In this document: positions 28,501 through 37,786 of the stretch, piece by piece
Position numbering within the stretch: position 1 is the first letter of the stretch
Layout of the letters: each line of letters begins with the position of its first letter
Assembly (NCBI GenBank): GCA_022601195.1
Contig: JAHZIX010000045.1
Location: forward strand, 124,001-188,000
Origin: Deltaproteobacteria bacterium
GTDB taxonomy: Bacteria; Acidobacteriota; Thermoanaerobaculia; Multivoradales; JAHZIX01
DNA: 64,000 nucleotides
Direction of reading: 5' to 3'
The notes under the pieces: model-generated
The model's input: only the letters and a program-made list of their open reading frames with translations
Databases searched by the model: none
Told to the model about the DNA's origin: nothing
Translations under genes and position numbers: made by a program

Positions 28501-28786
28501 TATCGCGCCGGTTGGCATCTGGCTCGGGAAACAACAGGGTGGTACCGACCATCTCCGCCAGCAGAGGTAGGACCTCGTCCGCCGCCGAATCAATGAATAG
28601 ATCGGCGTGAAGCTCCTCGATGTTCTGCCGCAGCGTCGCCAACGGTGCGGCGAGGACCTGGAGAAAGCGCTCCAACTCGGCCCGCCCCTTGGGGGGCTGG
28701 TCTTCCACCCGATAGAGAGCGGGCAGGTGCTGGTAGAGGAGCCTGGCGACATAAGCCCGGGTTTGGGGATCGTAGGGATAGCTCAC
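25506..28786 (-). CDS. phage tail protein I-like eCIS baseplate wedge protein (single-base frameshift)
   Basis: About 1093 aa after correction. The start GTG 28786 overlaps the preceding stop as GTGA, with an ACGGAGG site. The N-terminus (YVARLLYQHLPALYRVED, then NRRDIRGTVGWRRRKGT) is typical of tail protein I/gpI-like proteins of eCIS and tail-like loci. The long middle is beta-rich. The first frame reads FGTVACQILDAS and then stops at 25811, but the -1 frame continues EVYFEGLVTVEDRFEGCVRYS to AEDGGEIGAFHDV and ends at 25506. Both halves together give the conserved C-terminus of this family, so one base is missing near 25836. The protein would join the baseplate to sheath and fibre; whether it is made intact depends on the indel being an error. 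Confidence 0.8.
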
Positions 28787-31344
28787 GCCGTGCCCTCCGT
28801 CATCACGAACTCGAGGTTCTCCGGGAGCAGGCGCAGCCACCCGGCGGTGGTCACCAGGACGACGTCCCGGGCTTGCGGCAGGGGGCTCGCTGCGAAGCGA
28901 GTTACGGCACTGAAGGTCACTCCAGGGACGGCTTCGATGGCCGCATAGATCTCGCTGCGGTGAGCCGCCTGGCCGAAAGTGCGGCCAGCGAAAGTAAACA
29001 GCCCCGGAGGCTCCCGGTCCTCACCATGGAGAACCCGACGCACCGCTCTCTTGACGATCTCCGGCAGGTAGGCCGGGTCGTGCTCCAGGTGAATCGTTAG
29101 GTAGAGGTCGATGGGTTGCGGAGACAGAATGCGCAACGGCGTTTCGGTGTCCCGGCGGCGGTCGAGAAAGGCTCGCAAGGCCGGGATCGGCGGGGCGGTG
29201 CCGTCGGCGGTGGCCGCTACCAACTCAACCCCTTCTCCGTCGCTCCAAGAGGCGGCGGTGCGGGCAACTCCGGGAAATAGGAGGGCGAGGTCGGCGTAAT
29301 CTTCCACCGATACGGCGCGGTCGAAGGTGCGTATGTAGCGCGTCGCCTGCTGCCGAATATCTTCTGCCGCCGCCGGCTCGGCACCTCCGATCAGAGGAGT
29401 TGGGTTGAGGGCCCGCTCGATCAGTGGGTGGGCCTTCTTGATGCGCTGTACTCCGAGAGGCTCGGCATTGCCATCTTTACCCAAGCCGACCTTGGTCAAA
29501 GCGCGGATGTGCCGCTTGCCGGAGGAGGGGATAGCTCCCCCCTTGCCGTTGCCGAATAGCACCCTGGCCTGCCCTTCGTGATCGAGAACCAGGCGGTAGT
29601 GCCGGTCGTCGGGACCGCTTCCGTAGAAGTCCTCTACCCGCTCCCAGGCGACGTCGCCGACTCGCACCTCGATGGCCGGCTCGCCCCCCTCGGCTCCCGG
29701 CAACTGACTCAAGGGTGGCTCCTTGAGGGCGAATTCTAGAAAAGGGGTGACGCCGTCGGAACCGCCGAGGATCTCCTCTTTGCCGCGTCCGTGAGCGATA
29801 CGCCCGACGTTGCCGAGCACCGCCAGATCACCGTAGGTCCAGGTGTGCCCGGCGGGGGCAGGAGTGAGAGGCTGAAGAGTCATCTCGGACACCGCGGGCC
29901 CGGCAATGGCTGGTTGAACCCGCAGAGAGCGGACTTGGAAGACCTGAGCGACCTCCCCGGCCAGATCGTTGAAGGCGACCAACCGCCCCGGCTCGAAACC
30001 ACTGAGATCCCCAGCGAGCTCTATCGGGTCGCTCACCGGCGCCGGATTGGGCCGGCTGTCGACCAGAGCAACATTCACTTGCCATTCGGCGAGAAAAACC
30101 CCTGGAAAAGGTAGGCTGCTGCGGCTGACCACCGTGTTGTTCAGCCTCCTCAAACGCAAAGCTGCTGCGGCTCCGGAAACGCTCGCTTCCGCCAGCTGTG
30201 GTCTCTGCACGGTCTGCAAGGTGCCGTCCGGGTTGCGCAAGGGGACGCCGTCGGAGTCGAACAAGGGCTGATCGATGCCGATCACTTCGCCCCGCATCAG
30301 GGTCACCTTGGCAGGGTTCTGAAGGGTGACCTGAAACAGCTGACGACCGCCACCTCCATCGAAGAGCACCCAACCGTCGACCAAAGAGCTGGTGGGCTCT
30401 TCGGCGAGATAGACATCCGCGCTCTGATGAGGGGGGTGAAAGCCAAATACCGGTGGATCACCGATATTGCCGGTATTGACCACCGGCGGGCTGTAAGCTC
30501 CCGCTGTTTGTACCTCTCCATTGGGAAAGTGGGAGCTCGGAGCGTTCCAACCAAAGGGATGGAGGCGAGCCGCCGGGCGGGCCAACAAACGATAGTGGGT
30601 CGCCGGAACGTCCTCCACAAAGGGAGGCAGGTCGAAGGAGACAGCAGGAGGGCCACCGCCCACCTCGAGCACGGTGAAGCCTTCGGCGGTACGCTCCCTC
30701 ACCCCCTCCACACGCAGGTGGAAACGGCGCGATGGCATGGGCCCGATGAGGAGCACCAGGTCTCCCACTTCCAGGCCTAGCCCAACCGCCCGCAAGGGAA
30801 AAGTTGCCCGGCCGCTGCCATCGAATTGGATCCGCACCGGAAGCCGTGCCTGGACGGGCAACAGGGCGTTGCGGGAGGCGTCGACATCGAGATCTTCCAG
30901 GGTTTCGTAGTCTTGAGCCTTGACCTCCCCCCGGGGGGTGCTCGCCAAGGCCAGGCCTGCCGCCACGCGACCAGCCAAGCCCTCCCCCACCGTCAGGGCT
31001 ACAAAGCCGGTGGCGGAAAGGCCAGCGTCCGGTTGATAGGCCAGGCGCCGAGCGTGACGCACCAAGCTGGCGTCGCTTTGGGCGGTTCCCAGGAAAGCTT
31101 CCTGAGCATTCGATTCCTGGTAGAGAGCCAGAAGATGGCCGAGAAGCGCGCTGCTCTCCATGAGGGTGCGAGCAAAGTCCCCTTCTCCATCGGTGGTCAC
31201 CAGGCCGTTTTCCCCTTCGGCGAGCCGTCGTTGGAGATCCAGCAGAGCTGCATAGTCCGGAGCGAGGAAATCGAGATGCTGGCGATCGTCCCGGGCCAAG
31301 GCCGTGGTGCTGGCCCGGAATAGGGGGCGGGGAGGACGGCTCAT
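28783..31344 (-). CDS. gpJ-like putative baseplate assembly protein 2
   Basis: 853 aa. A baseplate-J/gp6-family wedge protein (Afp11/Afp12-like): the N-terminal part (LDFLAPDYAALLDLQRR) is followed by a long beta-rich insertion and the conserved C-terminal core (GGAEPAAAEDIRQQATRYI, RAVSVEDYADLALLFPGVAR). These proteins form the baseplate ring around the spike. It overlaps the preceding gene by four bases (ATGA), and its stop overlaps the next start (GTGA), so it is translationally coupled on both sides. It is the second of two related J-like genes, as in many type-II eCIS loci, where the pair replaces T4 gp6 and gp7. Confidence 0.85.
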   Translation of the reverse strand: MSRPPRPLFRASTTALARDDRQHLDFLAPDYAALLDLQRRLAEGENGLVTTDGEGDFARTLMESSALLGHLLALYQESNAQEAFLGTAQSDASLVRHARRLAYQPDAGLSATGFVALTVGEGLAGRVAAGLALASTPRGEVKAQDYETLEDLDVDASRNALLPVQARLPVRIQFDGSGRATFPLRAVGLGLEVGDLVLLIGPMPSRRFHLRVEGVRERTAEGFTVLEVGGGPPAVSFDLPPFVEDVPATHYRLLARPAARLHPFGWNAPSSHFPNGEVQTAGAYSPPVVNTGNIGDPPVFGFHPPHQSADVYLAEEPTSSLVDGWVLFDGGGGRQLFQVTLQNPAKVTLMRGEVIGIDQPLFDSDGVPLRNPDGTLQTVQRPQLAEASVSGAAAALRLRRLNNTVVSRSSLPFPGVFLAEWQVNVALVDSRPNPAPVSDPIELAGDLSGFEPGRLVAFNDLAGEVAQVFQVRSLRVQPAIAGPAVSEMTLQPLTPAPAGHTWTYGDLAVLGNVGRIAHGRGKEEILGGSDGVTPFLEFALKEPPLSQLPGAEGGEPAIEVRVGDVAWERVEDFYGSGPDDRHYRLVLDHEGQARVLFGNGKGGAIPSSGKRHIRALTKVGLGKDGNAEPLGVQRIKKAHPLIERALNPTPLIGGAEPAAAEDIRQQATRYIRTFDRAVSVEDYADLALLFPGVARTAASWSDGEGVELVAATADGTAPPIPALRAFLDRRRDTETPLRILSPQPIDLYLTIHLEHDPAYLPEIVKRAVRRVLHGEDREPPGLFTFAGRTFGQAAHRSEIYAAIEAVPGVTFSAVTRFAASPLPQARDVVLVTTAGWLRLLPENLEFVMTEGTA

Positions 31345-33776
31345 GGGGAAACTCCTGCCGGCAAAGGTCCGTCGATGAGGTATTCGCTCCCGTCGACCTC
31401 GTCGAGGCCGACTACGGCAACGGCCAACACACCGTTCTCGGGAAAGTTCTCGTCGGCATCGAGGCGGGCAACCTCAGTGGCCTCCAGGGGTAGGCGATGG
31501 ACCACCTCGGGGCCGTCCTGGGACTCCAGCCGCCGGAAGCGACGGGCGCGCACCGAACGGACCCCGGCGATCTCTTGCACGAAGGCCAGCAGCTCACCCA
31601 ACTCGACCTCTTCCCCAAAGGTGAGGCGGTCGGGATGGAAATAGCCGGGGCGCTCGTCGCTACCGGGCCGTAGGGCAGCCAGGATCCGGGCGCGCACTTG
31701 ATGAGGCAGAAAGCCCGGGTCGACACACACCACCAAATCGACTTCCAAAGGAACATAGACCGGCCCGACGACGAAATGCTCCCGGCCCGCCATGCGTCGT
31801 TGGTCGACGTAGCTCCAAACCGTCTGGCGAAGGTCTTCGTCCAGATCCCCCTGGCCCGCCGGGTCGACCAGAACGAGCACCGTGTTGAACACCCCACCCA
31901 AGGCACGAGCAGCGGCGCGAGCGACCCGAGGATCGGCCTGCTTGGCGACCGTGGCGTAGTCTTCCAAAGCCACCGCTCGCTGCAACTCTCCGTGGCGCAG
32001 AGAGGTGGGGATCGCCTGGCGGAGAGCATCGCGAGTCTCCGGCTGAACCCCTCCGCTGCCGGCGATGACATTGGTCACCTCCAGGGCTCCGAGAGCGGCA
32101 AGCTCGTCCGCGGCGGTGGTCCCCGGTCGCGGCGGTCGCACCTCCGTGAGGGTGTCGCGGGCACAGTTGCCCGCCAAGGGGTCACCGACCCGGTAGCGCA
32201 TCTCGACGACGATAGCTGGAGGCAAGCCGGTCTCCGCGTCGACCTCCAGAGCGCGGCCTCGGAGCCCGTCCCCCAGCTGTAGCCACAAGGAGCCGTCCTC
32301 GTCTGCTGTGGCGACGTAATCCGGATCGAAGGAGCGGCTCTGGGACAGAGCCTCGACTCGACGCCAGGGCTCACCATCGATGATCAACTCGAAGGCCGGT
32401 GCCAACTGCGGACCACCGTTCTCAGCGCCGGTGTGGTCAAAAAGGACGGGCCCCTCTGGAACCTGCACCAGGCGCAGCTGGGGCACGCTTCCGCTCCCTA
32501 AGGGTCCGCCGTCTAGGGGCCGCTCGACGATGGCACTATTGCGTCGATTTGGGGAGATGAGTACTTCGCGACGGGGATCGTGCCCCGGTGGCGAATCAGC
32601 AGCCAGGAAGGAACGGCGATTCTCGCCGTGCGCCGCCGCCACCAGATTGGCGAAGAGAGTCAAGGGCTCGGCGATATCCCAGGGGCGCAAGGGGACCTCT
32701 AGAGGCCGGTCCCAAACCAGTCGGGTGAGGTCACTGTCGCCGGCATGGGGCGGCTCGCTGGGCTCTTCGACCCAACCGGCAGCGCTCACCGGCTCCACCG
32801 CCAAGAGGGTCACCACCCAGGAGTCTCGCCCCTGCACAAAGGCCAGGCGATGACCCGGCTGTAAGCGGTGTTCCTGCCCCCATAGCAGAAGATCGGTAGA
32901 CCCAGCTGGGATCTCAGCGTTCATGGCCCCTGGCCAGGCGGCGACCCGAAGGCGATCCCAACTGTTCTCCGGCTCCAGGCGAGTTCGCTCAACAACCGAG
33001 AACACTACCGGCGCCTCGTCGGTACCTCGCGGCATGGCAACCTCGAGTCCCCGGGGCACAAAACCACTGTCGGTGACCCGAAAGGACAGAAGAGTGCGCG
33101 CTGCGCTGCCGTCAAACGGGCGGTAGCCAAGCAACACTCCGTGCTGGCGAAGGGAATGGCGCTGGGAAGCGGTTTCCACAAAAGCCTCGGCAGCGACCCG
33201 GTCTTGGTAATAGCTGAGCTGGTCTCCCTGGTGAGCCAGCAACTCCACCAAGACTCGCTCCAAACTGGCCGGAGAGAGATCCGCCCAGCTCGGATTGCGC
33301 ACCCGGATCCACTCCGAGAGCACCTGCATATAGCCGCGAAAGTCTTTGGTCTGCTCGTCCACCGCCGGCGCTTTGCCGAGGATCGTCTCGGCCATGGCCG
33401 GCAGCTCACGGCAATCCCCCGCCTCGCAGTCGATATAGAAAGTGAAGTCGGCGGCAGCGAAGAAAGGGTGCAGCGGATCGGCACCACCACTGCGCAGGCA
33501 AATGAAATAGGTGGCCCGGTCGCCTCGGGTCGGGAATCGAACTTCGAAGAAAGAGTCGCCGCCCTGGATCTCAACCTCGTAAGCCAGGTCCGTCAACCGC
33601 ACGCCACCCCGTACCTCGACATCCTCGGCGGTCATGCCGCTGATGGGTCGTGCCAAATGGACGGTGACCACTGCGTCGAATCCGGCCACGGTGGTGTCCA
33701 GGGAAAGGTATTCGATACCCTGCCAGACCGCCCCGTCGAGGGTCGCCGCATCCCAGGTGAGAAAGGCCTCGCTCAC
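31341..33776 (-). CDS. gpJ-like putative baseplate assembly protein 1
   Basis: 811 aa. The same superfamily as the following gene. The body holds DLSPASLERVLVELLAHQGDQLSYYQDRVAAEAFVETA split across two helices, a signature of 'putative baseplate assembly protein' entries, followed by beta-rich domains and a core around ALEDYATVAKQADPRVARA. The N-terminal about 110 residues look like an extra Ig-like domain. It starts by ATGA overlap with the gp25 gene. Function: wedge component of the eCIS baseplate linking the gp25/hub to the outer parts. Confidence 0.85.
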   Translation of the reverse strand: MSEAFLTWDAATLDGAVWQGIEYLSLDTTVAGFDAVVTVHLARPISGMTAEDVEVRGGVRLTDLAYEVEIQGGDSFFEVRFPTRGDRATYFICLRSGGADPLHPFFAAADFTFYIDCEAGDCRELPAMAETILGKAPAVDEQTKDFRGYMQVLSEWIRVRNPSWADLSPASLERVLVELLAHQGDQLSYYQDRVAAEAFVETASQRHSLRQHGVLLGYRPFDGSAARTLLSFRVTDSGFVPRGLEVAMPRGTDEAPVVFSVVERTRLEPENSWDRLRVAAWPGAMNAEIPAGSTDLLLWGQEHRLQPGHRLAFVQGRDSWVVTLLAVEPVSAAGWVEEPSEPPHAGDSDLTRLVWDRPLEVPLRPWDIAEPLTLFANLVAAAHGENRRSFLAADSPPGHDPRREVLISPNRRNSAIVERPLDGGPLGSGSVPQLRLVQVPEGPVLFDHTGAENGGPQLAPAFELIIDGEPWRRVEALSQSRSFDPDYVATADEDGSLWLQLGDGLRGRALEVDAETGLPPAIVVEMRYRVGDPLAGNCARDTLTEVRPPRPGTTAADELAALGALEVTNVIAGSGGVQPETRDALRQAIPTSLRHGELQRAVALEDYATVAKQADPRVARAAARALGGVFNTVLVLVDPAGQGDLDEDLRQTVWSYVDQRRMAGREHFVVGPVYVPLEVDLVVCVDPGFLPHQVRARILAALRPGSDERPGYFHPDRLTFGEEVELGELLAFVQEIAGVRSVRARRFRRLESQDGPEVVHRLPLEATEVARLDADENFPENGVLAVAVVGLDEVDGSEYLIDGPLPAGVSP

Positions 33777-34168
33777 AGCTCGATCTCCAGATTGCGCGGC
33801 AGCCGATCAGTGCGCCGCCGATAGCGAACCGACAGCAGAAGCTCTCCAGCGGCGGGCTGGGCAGTCACCGAGATGTCCTGCACCTCAATCTCCCCACCCA
33901 GGTCGCGGCGCAATCCCTCGGTGATGCGAAACTCCACCGCCGCGACGGTCAGCTCATCGAGGCCGTCGAACACCGCGCGATTGAGGCCCACTCCGAAACG
34001 AGGCTGGTTTACTCGCTCTCCCGGCGCCGTGAAGAGCACCGCGAGGATCTTGTCCTTGAGGTGCCGATCCGGGTCGTCGGTCAGCGCCAGACCATTGAAG
34101 AGTTGCCGGCCGGCAACTTCGGTAGAAGCGCCGTGGCGAAAGGGTTGGAGTAAAAATCGTTCCGTCAT
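33773..34168 (-). CDS. GPW/gp25-like baseplate protein
   Basis: 131 aa, the usual size for the family. Typical gp25 features: LALTDDPDRHLKDKILAVLFTAPGERV, then RFGVGL and the C-terminal strand pattern. In T4 and in Afp9, gp25 starts sheath polymerisation on the baseplate. It follows the hydrophobic 157-aa gene by 11 bases and is coupled by ATGA to the next baseplate gene. Catalytic lysozyme residues are not expected in this family and none is evident. Confidence 0.9.
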   Translation of the reverse strand: MTERFLLQPFRHGASTEVAGRQLFNGLALTDDPDRHLKDKILAVLFTAPGERVNQPRFGVGLNRAVFDGLDELTVAAVEFRITEGLRRDLGGEIEVQDISVTAQPAAGELLLSVRYRRRTDRLPRNLEIEL

Positions 34169-34179
34169 CTAAAGCTCCC

Positions 34180-34653
34180 TCACAGCACCGGCAGGGGAGG
34201 CAGAGGCGCCGGAAAGGCGACGATGGTGGAAAGGGCGAGAGTCCAACAGCCCACAGCAACCAAGCGGGCACGCTCCTCGGCTTGCTGATCGAGATCGGCG
34301 AAAACCGCTCCGAAACCGGCGATGGCCACCGGCAGGGCAGCCGGTGCCGCGGCGGTGCCAGCCCCGAAGACTTGCCCGGTCATGTAGGCGCCGACCGCTT
34401 GGGCCAGCTGCATCCCGGCCAGGGGAGGCAACCCTGCCGCCAAAGCGCCGGCAGCGGCACTGGCCAGTTGGGGTTGGCGAGCCTGGGCGGTGGCGCAGGG
34501 GAAGGGACCGGCCATGGCGGCGGCGAACCAGGTCGCCACAGCGGTGGCAAAGCGTTGCCCCGATTCCTGAACGCTGCCGGGAAAGCTGCCGCCGTCGGCG
34601 GCGAGCCAATCTTGCTCCAGGCGGGTGGCGAGTTGCGTGGGTATGAGCGGCAT
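34180..34653 (-). CDS. hydrophobic eCIS protein of unknown function between spike and gp25
   Basis: 157 aa from ATG 34653 (a GTG at 34659 overlapping the upstream stop is possible; ACGGAG before the ATG favours the latter). The protein is rich in Ala and Gly and has a hydrophobic C-terminal half (AGTAAAPAALPVAIAGFGAVF, then LVAVGCWTLALSTIVAFPAPLP in pieces). It could sit in the particle lumen or under the spike. A gene in this place is common in similar eCIS loci, but I know no function for it. Confidence 0.7.
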   Translation of the reverse strand: MPLIPTQLATRLEQDWLAADGGSFPGSVQESGQRFATAVATWFAAAMAGPFPCATAQARQPQLASAAAGALAAGLPPLAGMQLAQAVGAYMTGQVFGAGTAAAPAALPVAIAGFGAVFADLDQQAEERARLVAVGCWTLALSTIVAFPAPLPPLPVL

Positions 34654-34655
34654 GA

Positions 34656-35339
34656 TCACTCCGTAAAGCTCTTGGTGGACAGTTGTCCACTGGTCATGGG
34701 AGGCGTCGGCGGCCCCGAGGGACCGACCCCGGTGGGGTGAGTGTGGCTGTTGAACAACTGCATGAAGGTCTGCCCCAGAACCAGAGGCTCGGCAGCAGAT
34801 TTACCCAGCTTGATCTTGTCGGCGGTCACTTCGACCTCGCCAGCGGCGGTGAGCCGTATCACCACCTTGTCGCTTCCGTGAGCCAGTAGGACGACGTCGC
34901 CCTGGTCGTCGAAGGTGAGGCGATGACCGGCCCGAGTGCGCAGGACGAAGTGCCCCGGGCCCGCCGGCTGCCCTTCTGAGGTAGGCACCTCCGTGCCGGT
35001 CTCGTCGGCCAGATCGTCCTGCCCCCCAGCGCTCTCTGGCGCTCCCCAGAAGGCGCCGCTCCAAATCGGCCGGGAAACATCGCCCGCGGCGAATTCGATC
35101 CACACCGTGTCTCCCGGCTCCGGCAGCAGAAGGAGGCCGCGATCCTTGCCGCCCCCAAAGGGAGCACAGGGCAACGCCCAACCGCTCTCGGCGTCCTCTC
35201 CCAACACCGCCGGAACCCGCGCTCGCAGCCGACCGATCTCTAGGGGATCTTCCGTGTCCGTCACCACCGCTTCGTATTTGCCGTAGAAACGGTCGGCGAC
35301 CAACTCCTGAAAGGCCCGCTGGAGGCGCTCGAGGGTCAT
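34656..35339 (-). CDS. gpV-like baseplate spike protein with HxH tip motif
   Basis: 227 aa. An N-terminal OB-fold of gp5/gpV type (FYGKYEAVVTDTEDPLEIGRLRARVPAV) with the conserved LPEPGDTVWIEFAAGD. A beta-helical segment follows (about 150-190, GHRLTFDDQGDVVLLAHG), and a C-terminal NSHTHPTG sequence. In P2 gpV and phi92 spikes, histidines of such HxH motifs bind an iron ion at the tip; the same is likely here and would explain why no PAAR tip protein is found in the locus. It overlaps gpD upstream by four bases. Afp8 in other systems is a fusion of gpD and gpV parts; here they are separate genes. Confidence 0.85.
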   Translation of the reverse strand: MTLERLQRAFQELVADRFYGKYEAVVTDTEDPLEIGRLRARVPAVLGEDAESGWALPCAPFGGGKDRGLLLLPEPGDTVWIEFAAGDVSRPIWSGAFWGAPESAGGQDDLADETGTEVPTSEGQPAGPGHFVLRTRAGHRLTFDDQGDVVLLAHGSDKVVIRLTAAGEVEVTADKIKLGKSAAEPLVLGQTFMQLFNSHTHPTGVGPSGPPTPPMTSGQLSTKSFTE

Positions 35340-36478
35340 GCCGGCACCTCCTCAGCGCTCTGCCCGAATTCCTCGTTGCCGGCCTGCCCGAGGGCGTTGC
35401 GCTCCCCCAGGAAGGTCTGCTTGAGTTCACCTTCTTCCACCACGGTGCGCACGGAGCGAATGTAGTAGACGCCGGAGAGACGCTCCCCAACCCCCTTGAG
35501 AAGGGCCGGGCGACGAGCTCGCAGAAGAGCCCGATAGAGGGCCGGATCGACCTCTCCGCGAGCCTCGATCGCCAAGCGATCTCGATCTGTGGCCGCCGAT
35601 CCCTGAGCTTCGATGGCCGCATCCAAAGGCAAGGGGTCTCGTAGCAGGGCGCTCGCCTTCTCGACTCCTGCATCCGCTAACCCCTCCTCCAGGCGACCCT
35701 CGAGCCCTGCCTCCCCAAGGGCCGGCAAGACCCCTTCCCCGGACGAGCGCACGAAGCGTTTGGCGATGGGGTCGATGGCGGCGCCGCGGTGCCGAACCGC
35801 ACCGGCGGTGATCCACTGAAGATCGATCCAGGCGAGGTTTGCATCTCCTTGCAAAATGGTGAGATCCGCTTGAGGGTCGGCGTCAAAGGCCGGTGGGGCG
35901 AAGTGGGCGACCACTTGGTCTTGGTCCTCATCGTGCTCGAAGAAGCAGGCATAGCCGTTGCGGCGAGCCAGACGACGAAGGAACTGCCAATCGGTGCCTC
36001 GCTGGACCAACATTTGGTGATCTTGCTTGTGGCGAGCCGCCGTGGGTTCGACCTCCACCGGGATGTCGTAGCGACCGACAATCTCCTCCACGGCGTCGCT
36101 GTCGAGAGCGTCGGGATAGGTCACCACCCTTTCTTCCGCGTCGAGCAGAAGGGCCGCATCCATGGCCAAGATCTCGAGATAGCAGTTGGACTCGATGGGC
36201 TCGAAGTGAGGCCGCAAATGACTGGTGTAGCCATCGAAGAGACGCTGCGGCAGTCCACCCGGTGCCACTAAATCAATGGCGACTGCCTGGCCCGGAGCGA
36301 AGAGCTCTTCATCGAGGAGGGCAAAGCGCCCAGTGGGATCCTGGGAAAGCTTGAAACGCATCGCCGCCAGAGTCGGTTCGCTGTCGCTCTCTCGCACTTC
36401 GAGCCGGTCGAGGCGGCCCAAAAGGGCGGCTTCGACGGCTGTGCCATCGAGGGCGATGCGGATCTGCGGCGTTGGCAA
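35336..36478 (-). CDS. gpD-like (late control D) baseplate hub protein
   Basis: 380 aa. Matches the VgrG-N/gp27-type hub fold of P2 gpD: VEIVGRYDIPVEVE, QMLVQRGTDWQFLRRLARRNGY (given in parts) and the CFFEHDEDQDQVV region are characteristic. It forms the trimeric hub on which the tube grows, and it binds the gpV spike encoded directly downstream. The start ATG 36478 has no strong ribosome site visible, but the preceding gene ends 55 bases upstream. Together with the spike it corresponds to Afp8/Pvc8. Confidence 0.85.
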   Translation of the reverse strand: MPTPQIRIALDGTAVEAALLGRLDRLEVRESDSEPTLAAMRFKLSQDPTGRFALLDEELFAPGQAVAIDLVAPGGLPQRLFDGYTSHLRPHFEPIESNCYLEILAMDAALLLDAEERVVTYPDALDSDAVEEIVGRYDIPVEVEPTAARHKQDHQMLVQRGTDWQFLRRLARRNGYACFFEHDEDQDQVVAHFAPPAFDADPQADLTILQGDANLAWIDLQWITAGAVRHRGAAIDPIAKRFVRSSGEGVLPALGEAGLEGRLEEGLADAGVEKASALLRDPLPLDAAIEAQGSAATDRDRLAIEARGEVDPALYRALLRARRPALLKGVGERLSGVYYIRSVRTVVEEGELKQTFLGERNALGQAGNEEFGQSAEEVPA

Positions 36479-36533
36479 CTTCGGTCTCCTTTGGGTCTCG
36501 GGCTAAACGTCCTGGCCTTCTGGTCGTGGTGGT

Positions 36534-36812
36534 CTACTTATCGGGAGGAATCAGCAACGGCTCGCCGATCTCCATGACGTCGAAGGGGTCCAGATGGTCG
36601 GAGGCGTCGCAGATCTTCCAGAACCGGGTCGGGTCGCGGAAATAACGATGAGCCAAGAGGTCGAGGCGATCGCGGGGGCCGGGAGTGGTGTAGAAGACTC
36701 CGCTGGTGGGAGGAATCGGGCGCAGTGCAAGCAAATCTCGCTGCTCACCGTGGGGCCCGGTGACGGTTTCTATGGGAACCTTGGCGTAGCGGCTCTTCTT
36801 GTCGATGGGCAT
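36534..36812 (-). CDS. tail protein X/LysM-like eCIS protein
   Basis: 92 aa. The C-terminal part (LDLLAHRYFRDPTRFWKICD, GEPLLIPPDK) is the LysM-like fold of gpX tail proteins, which in contractile tails sits between tube and hub and may touch peptidoglycan-like motifs. It follows the Afp7-like gene by 15 bases. Size and sequence are usual for eCIS loci. Confidence 0.8.
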   Translation of the reverse strand: MPIDKKSRYAKVPIETVTGPHGEQRDLLALRPIPPTSGVFYTTPGPRDRLDLLAHRYFRDPTRFWKICDASDHLDPFDVMEIGEPLLIPPDK

Positions 36813-36827
36813 CGCGAGGTCCTTCCA

Positions 36828-37499
36828 TCAAAGGGGCAGAATGTTGGAGCCTTGGTCGGCGGTGTTGTCGAGAAACATGCGGGCCAGCTCCCGCCGGTGG
36901 CCGTGGGTGAAATCCAAGGCGCTCTGGACCGCCGGGTTGTCTTTCACCTCACCGCTGCCAACCACTTCGAGGGCGACTTCGATCTCGGCCCGCACCGGGT
37001 TGAGCTCCGCGTTGTGGAGGATTTCCTGAATCGACATACCGGTGATGCGCACCGGGTAGACCCGCTTGCGGCCCCAAACGAATAGGACCGTTGGTCGCTT
37101 GGCCCGGGCGGCCACCGGCTCGCTGCCGTCGGCGTTGTCTTCGGTTTCCGAGGCCGCCGGGTGCATCAGGTCCTCGAGGGCCGCCACTTCCGGGGCCACT
37201 CCCAGCTCCGGGGGCAAGTTGGCCACCGCTTCGTGGCGGTCGTAGGCATCGAATCTCACCAGGACGCTGAAGGTCTCCTTGAGGGTGCCACTGGAAGCAT
37301 CAGCCCCTTGTTGAGCATCGCCTCCGGAGGACGACCCACCCCCTCCCCCCCCGGGGCCCTGGCTGTTGTCGCCCTGCTCCAGAGCCAGGTCCCGGCCCAG
37401 AGTCTCCGGGTTGAAACGAAACGGCAGCACCCTCTTCTTCTCCGGATAGCCGTCCGGCTCATAGGCGATGAAGGCACCTCGCAAGTGGCTGACACTCAT
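36828..37499 (-). CDS. Afp7-like/gp53-like eCIS tube-baseplate adaptor
   Basis: 223 aa. The beginning LRGAFIAYEP, VLPFRFNPETL is diagnostic of the eCIS protein usually annotated as peptidoglycan-binding or LysM tail protein (Afp7/Pvc7). A Gly/Ser-rich loop (about 45-65) follows, then a conserved segment (PTVLFVWGRKRVYPVRITGM). It probably joins tube and hub. Overlaps the small upstream gene by four bases (ATGG/TGA). Confidence 0.82.
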   Translation of the reverse strand: MSVSHLRGAFIAYEPDGYPEKKRVLPFRFNPETLGRDLALEQGDNSQGPGGGGGGSSSGGDAQQGADASSGTLKETFSVLVRFDAYDRHEAVANLPPELGVAPEVAALEDLMHPAASETEDNADGSEPVAARAKRPTVLFVWGRKRVYPVRITGMSIQEILHNAELNPVRAEIEVALEVVGSGEVKDNPAVQSALDFTHGHRRELARMFLDNTADQGSNILPL

Positions 37500-37786
37500 G
37501 GCATTCCCTCGACGATCTGTCGATACAGCTCTTCGGCGAGGCGCTCGGCGCCCCGGGAGCCGAGGAGCTCGTCACTCGGTAGGGTGGACAAATCTAATTT
37601 CTCGATGACTCGCTGGCCGAGGGCCACTCGGCGGGCGGCGGGAGCGCCCCGGAGTTTCTCCGCCAGCAGCTCGAAGCCTTCCCGCAACCGCTCGGGAATG
37701 CCCTCGGCACTGCGGCGCTCGGCAGCGGTCTCCACAGAGGTCTCCACGACCAGGTGATCCACCGAGATCTCCATCGAACCGCTCAC
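37496..37786 (-). CDS. small eCIS protein, faint tape-measure-like pattern
   Basis: 96 aa. An alternating strand-helix pattern occurs twice: ISVDHLVVETSV then a helix, and VIEKLDLSTLPSDELL then a helix (ERLAEELYRQIV). This resembles the repeated unit at the N-terminus of the eCIS tape-measure family (Afp14/CIS_TMP), but the protein is far shorter than any tape measure. It lies between the ATPase and the Afp7-like gene, with four-base overlaps on both sides. The relationship is tentative. Confidence 0.55.
   Translation of the reverse strand: MSGSMEISVDHLVVETSVETAAERRSAEGIPERLREGFELLAEKLRGAPAARRVALGQRVIEKLDLSTLPSDELLGSRGAERLAEELYRQIVEGMP

Noticed and set aside
34180-34653. PAAR tip protein
   Set aside because: The hydrophobic Ala/Gly-rich sequence lacks the PAAR repeats and metal-binding residues.
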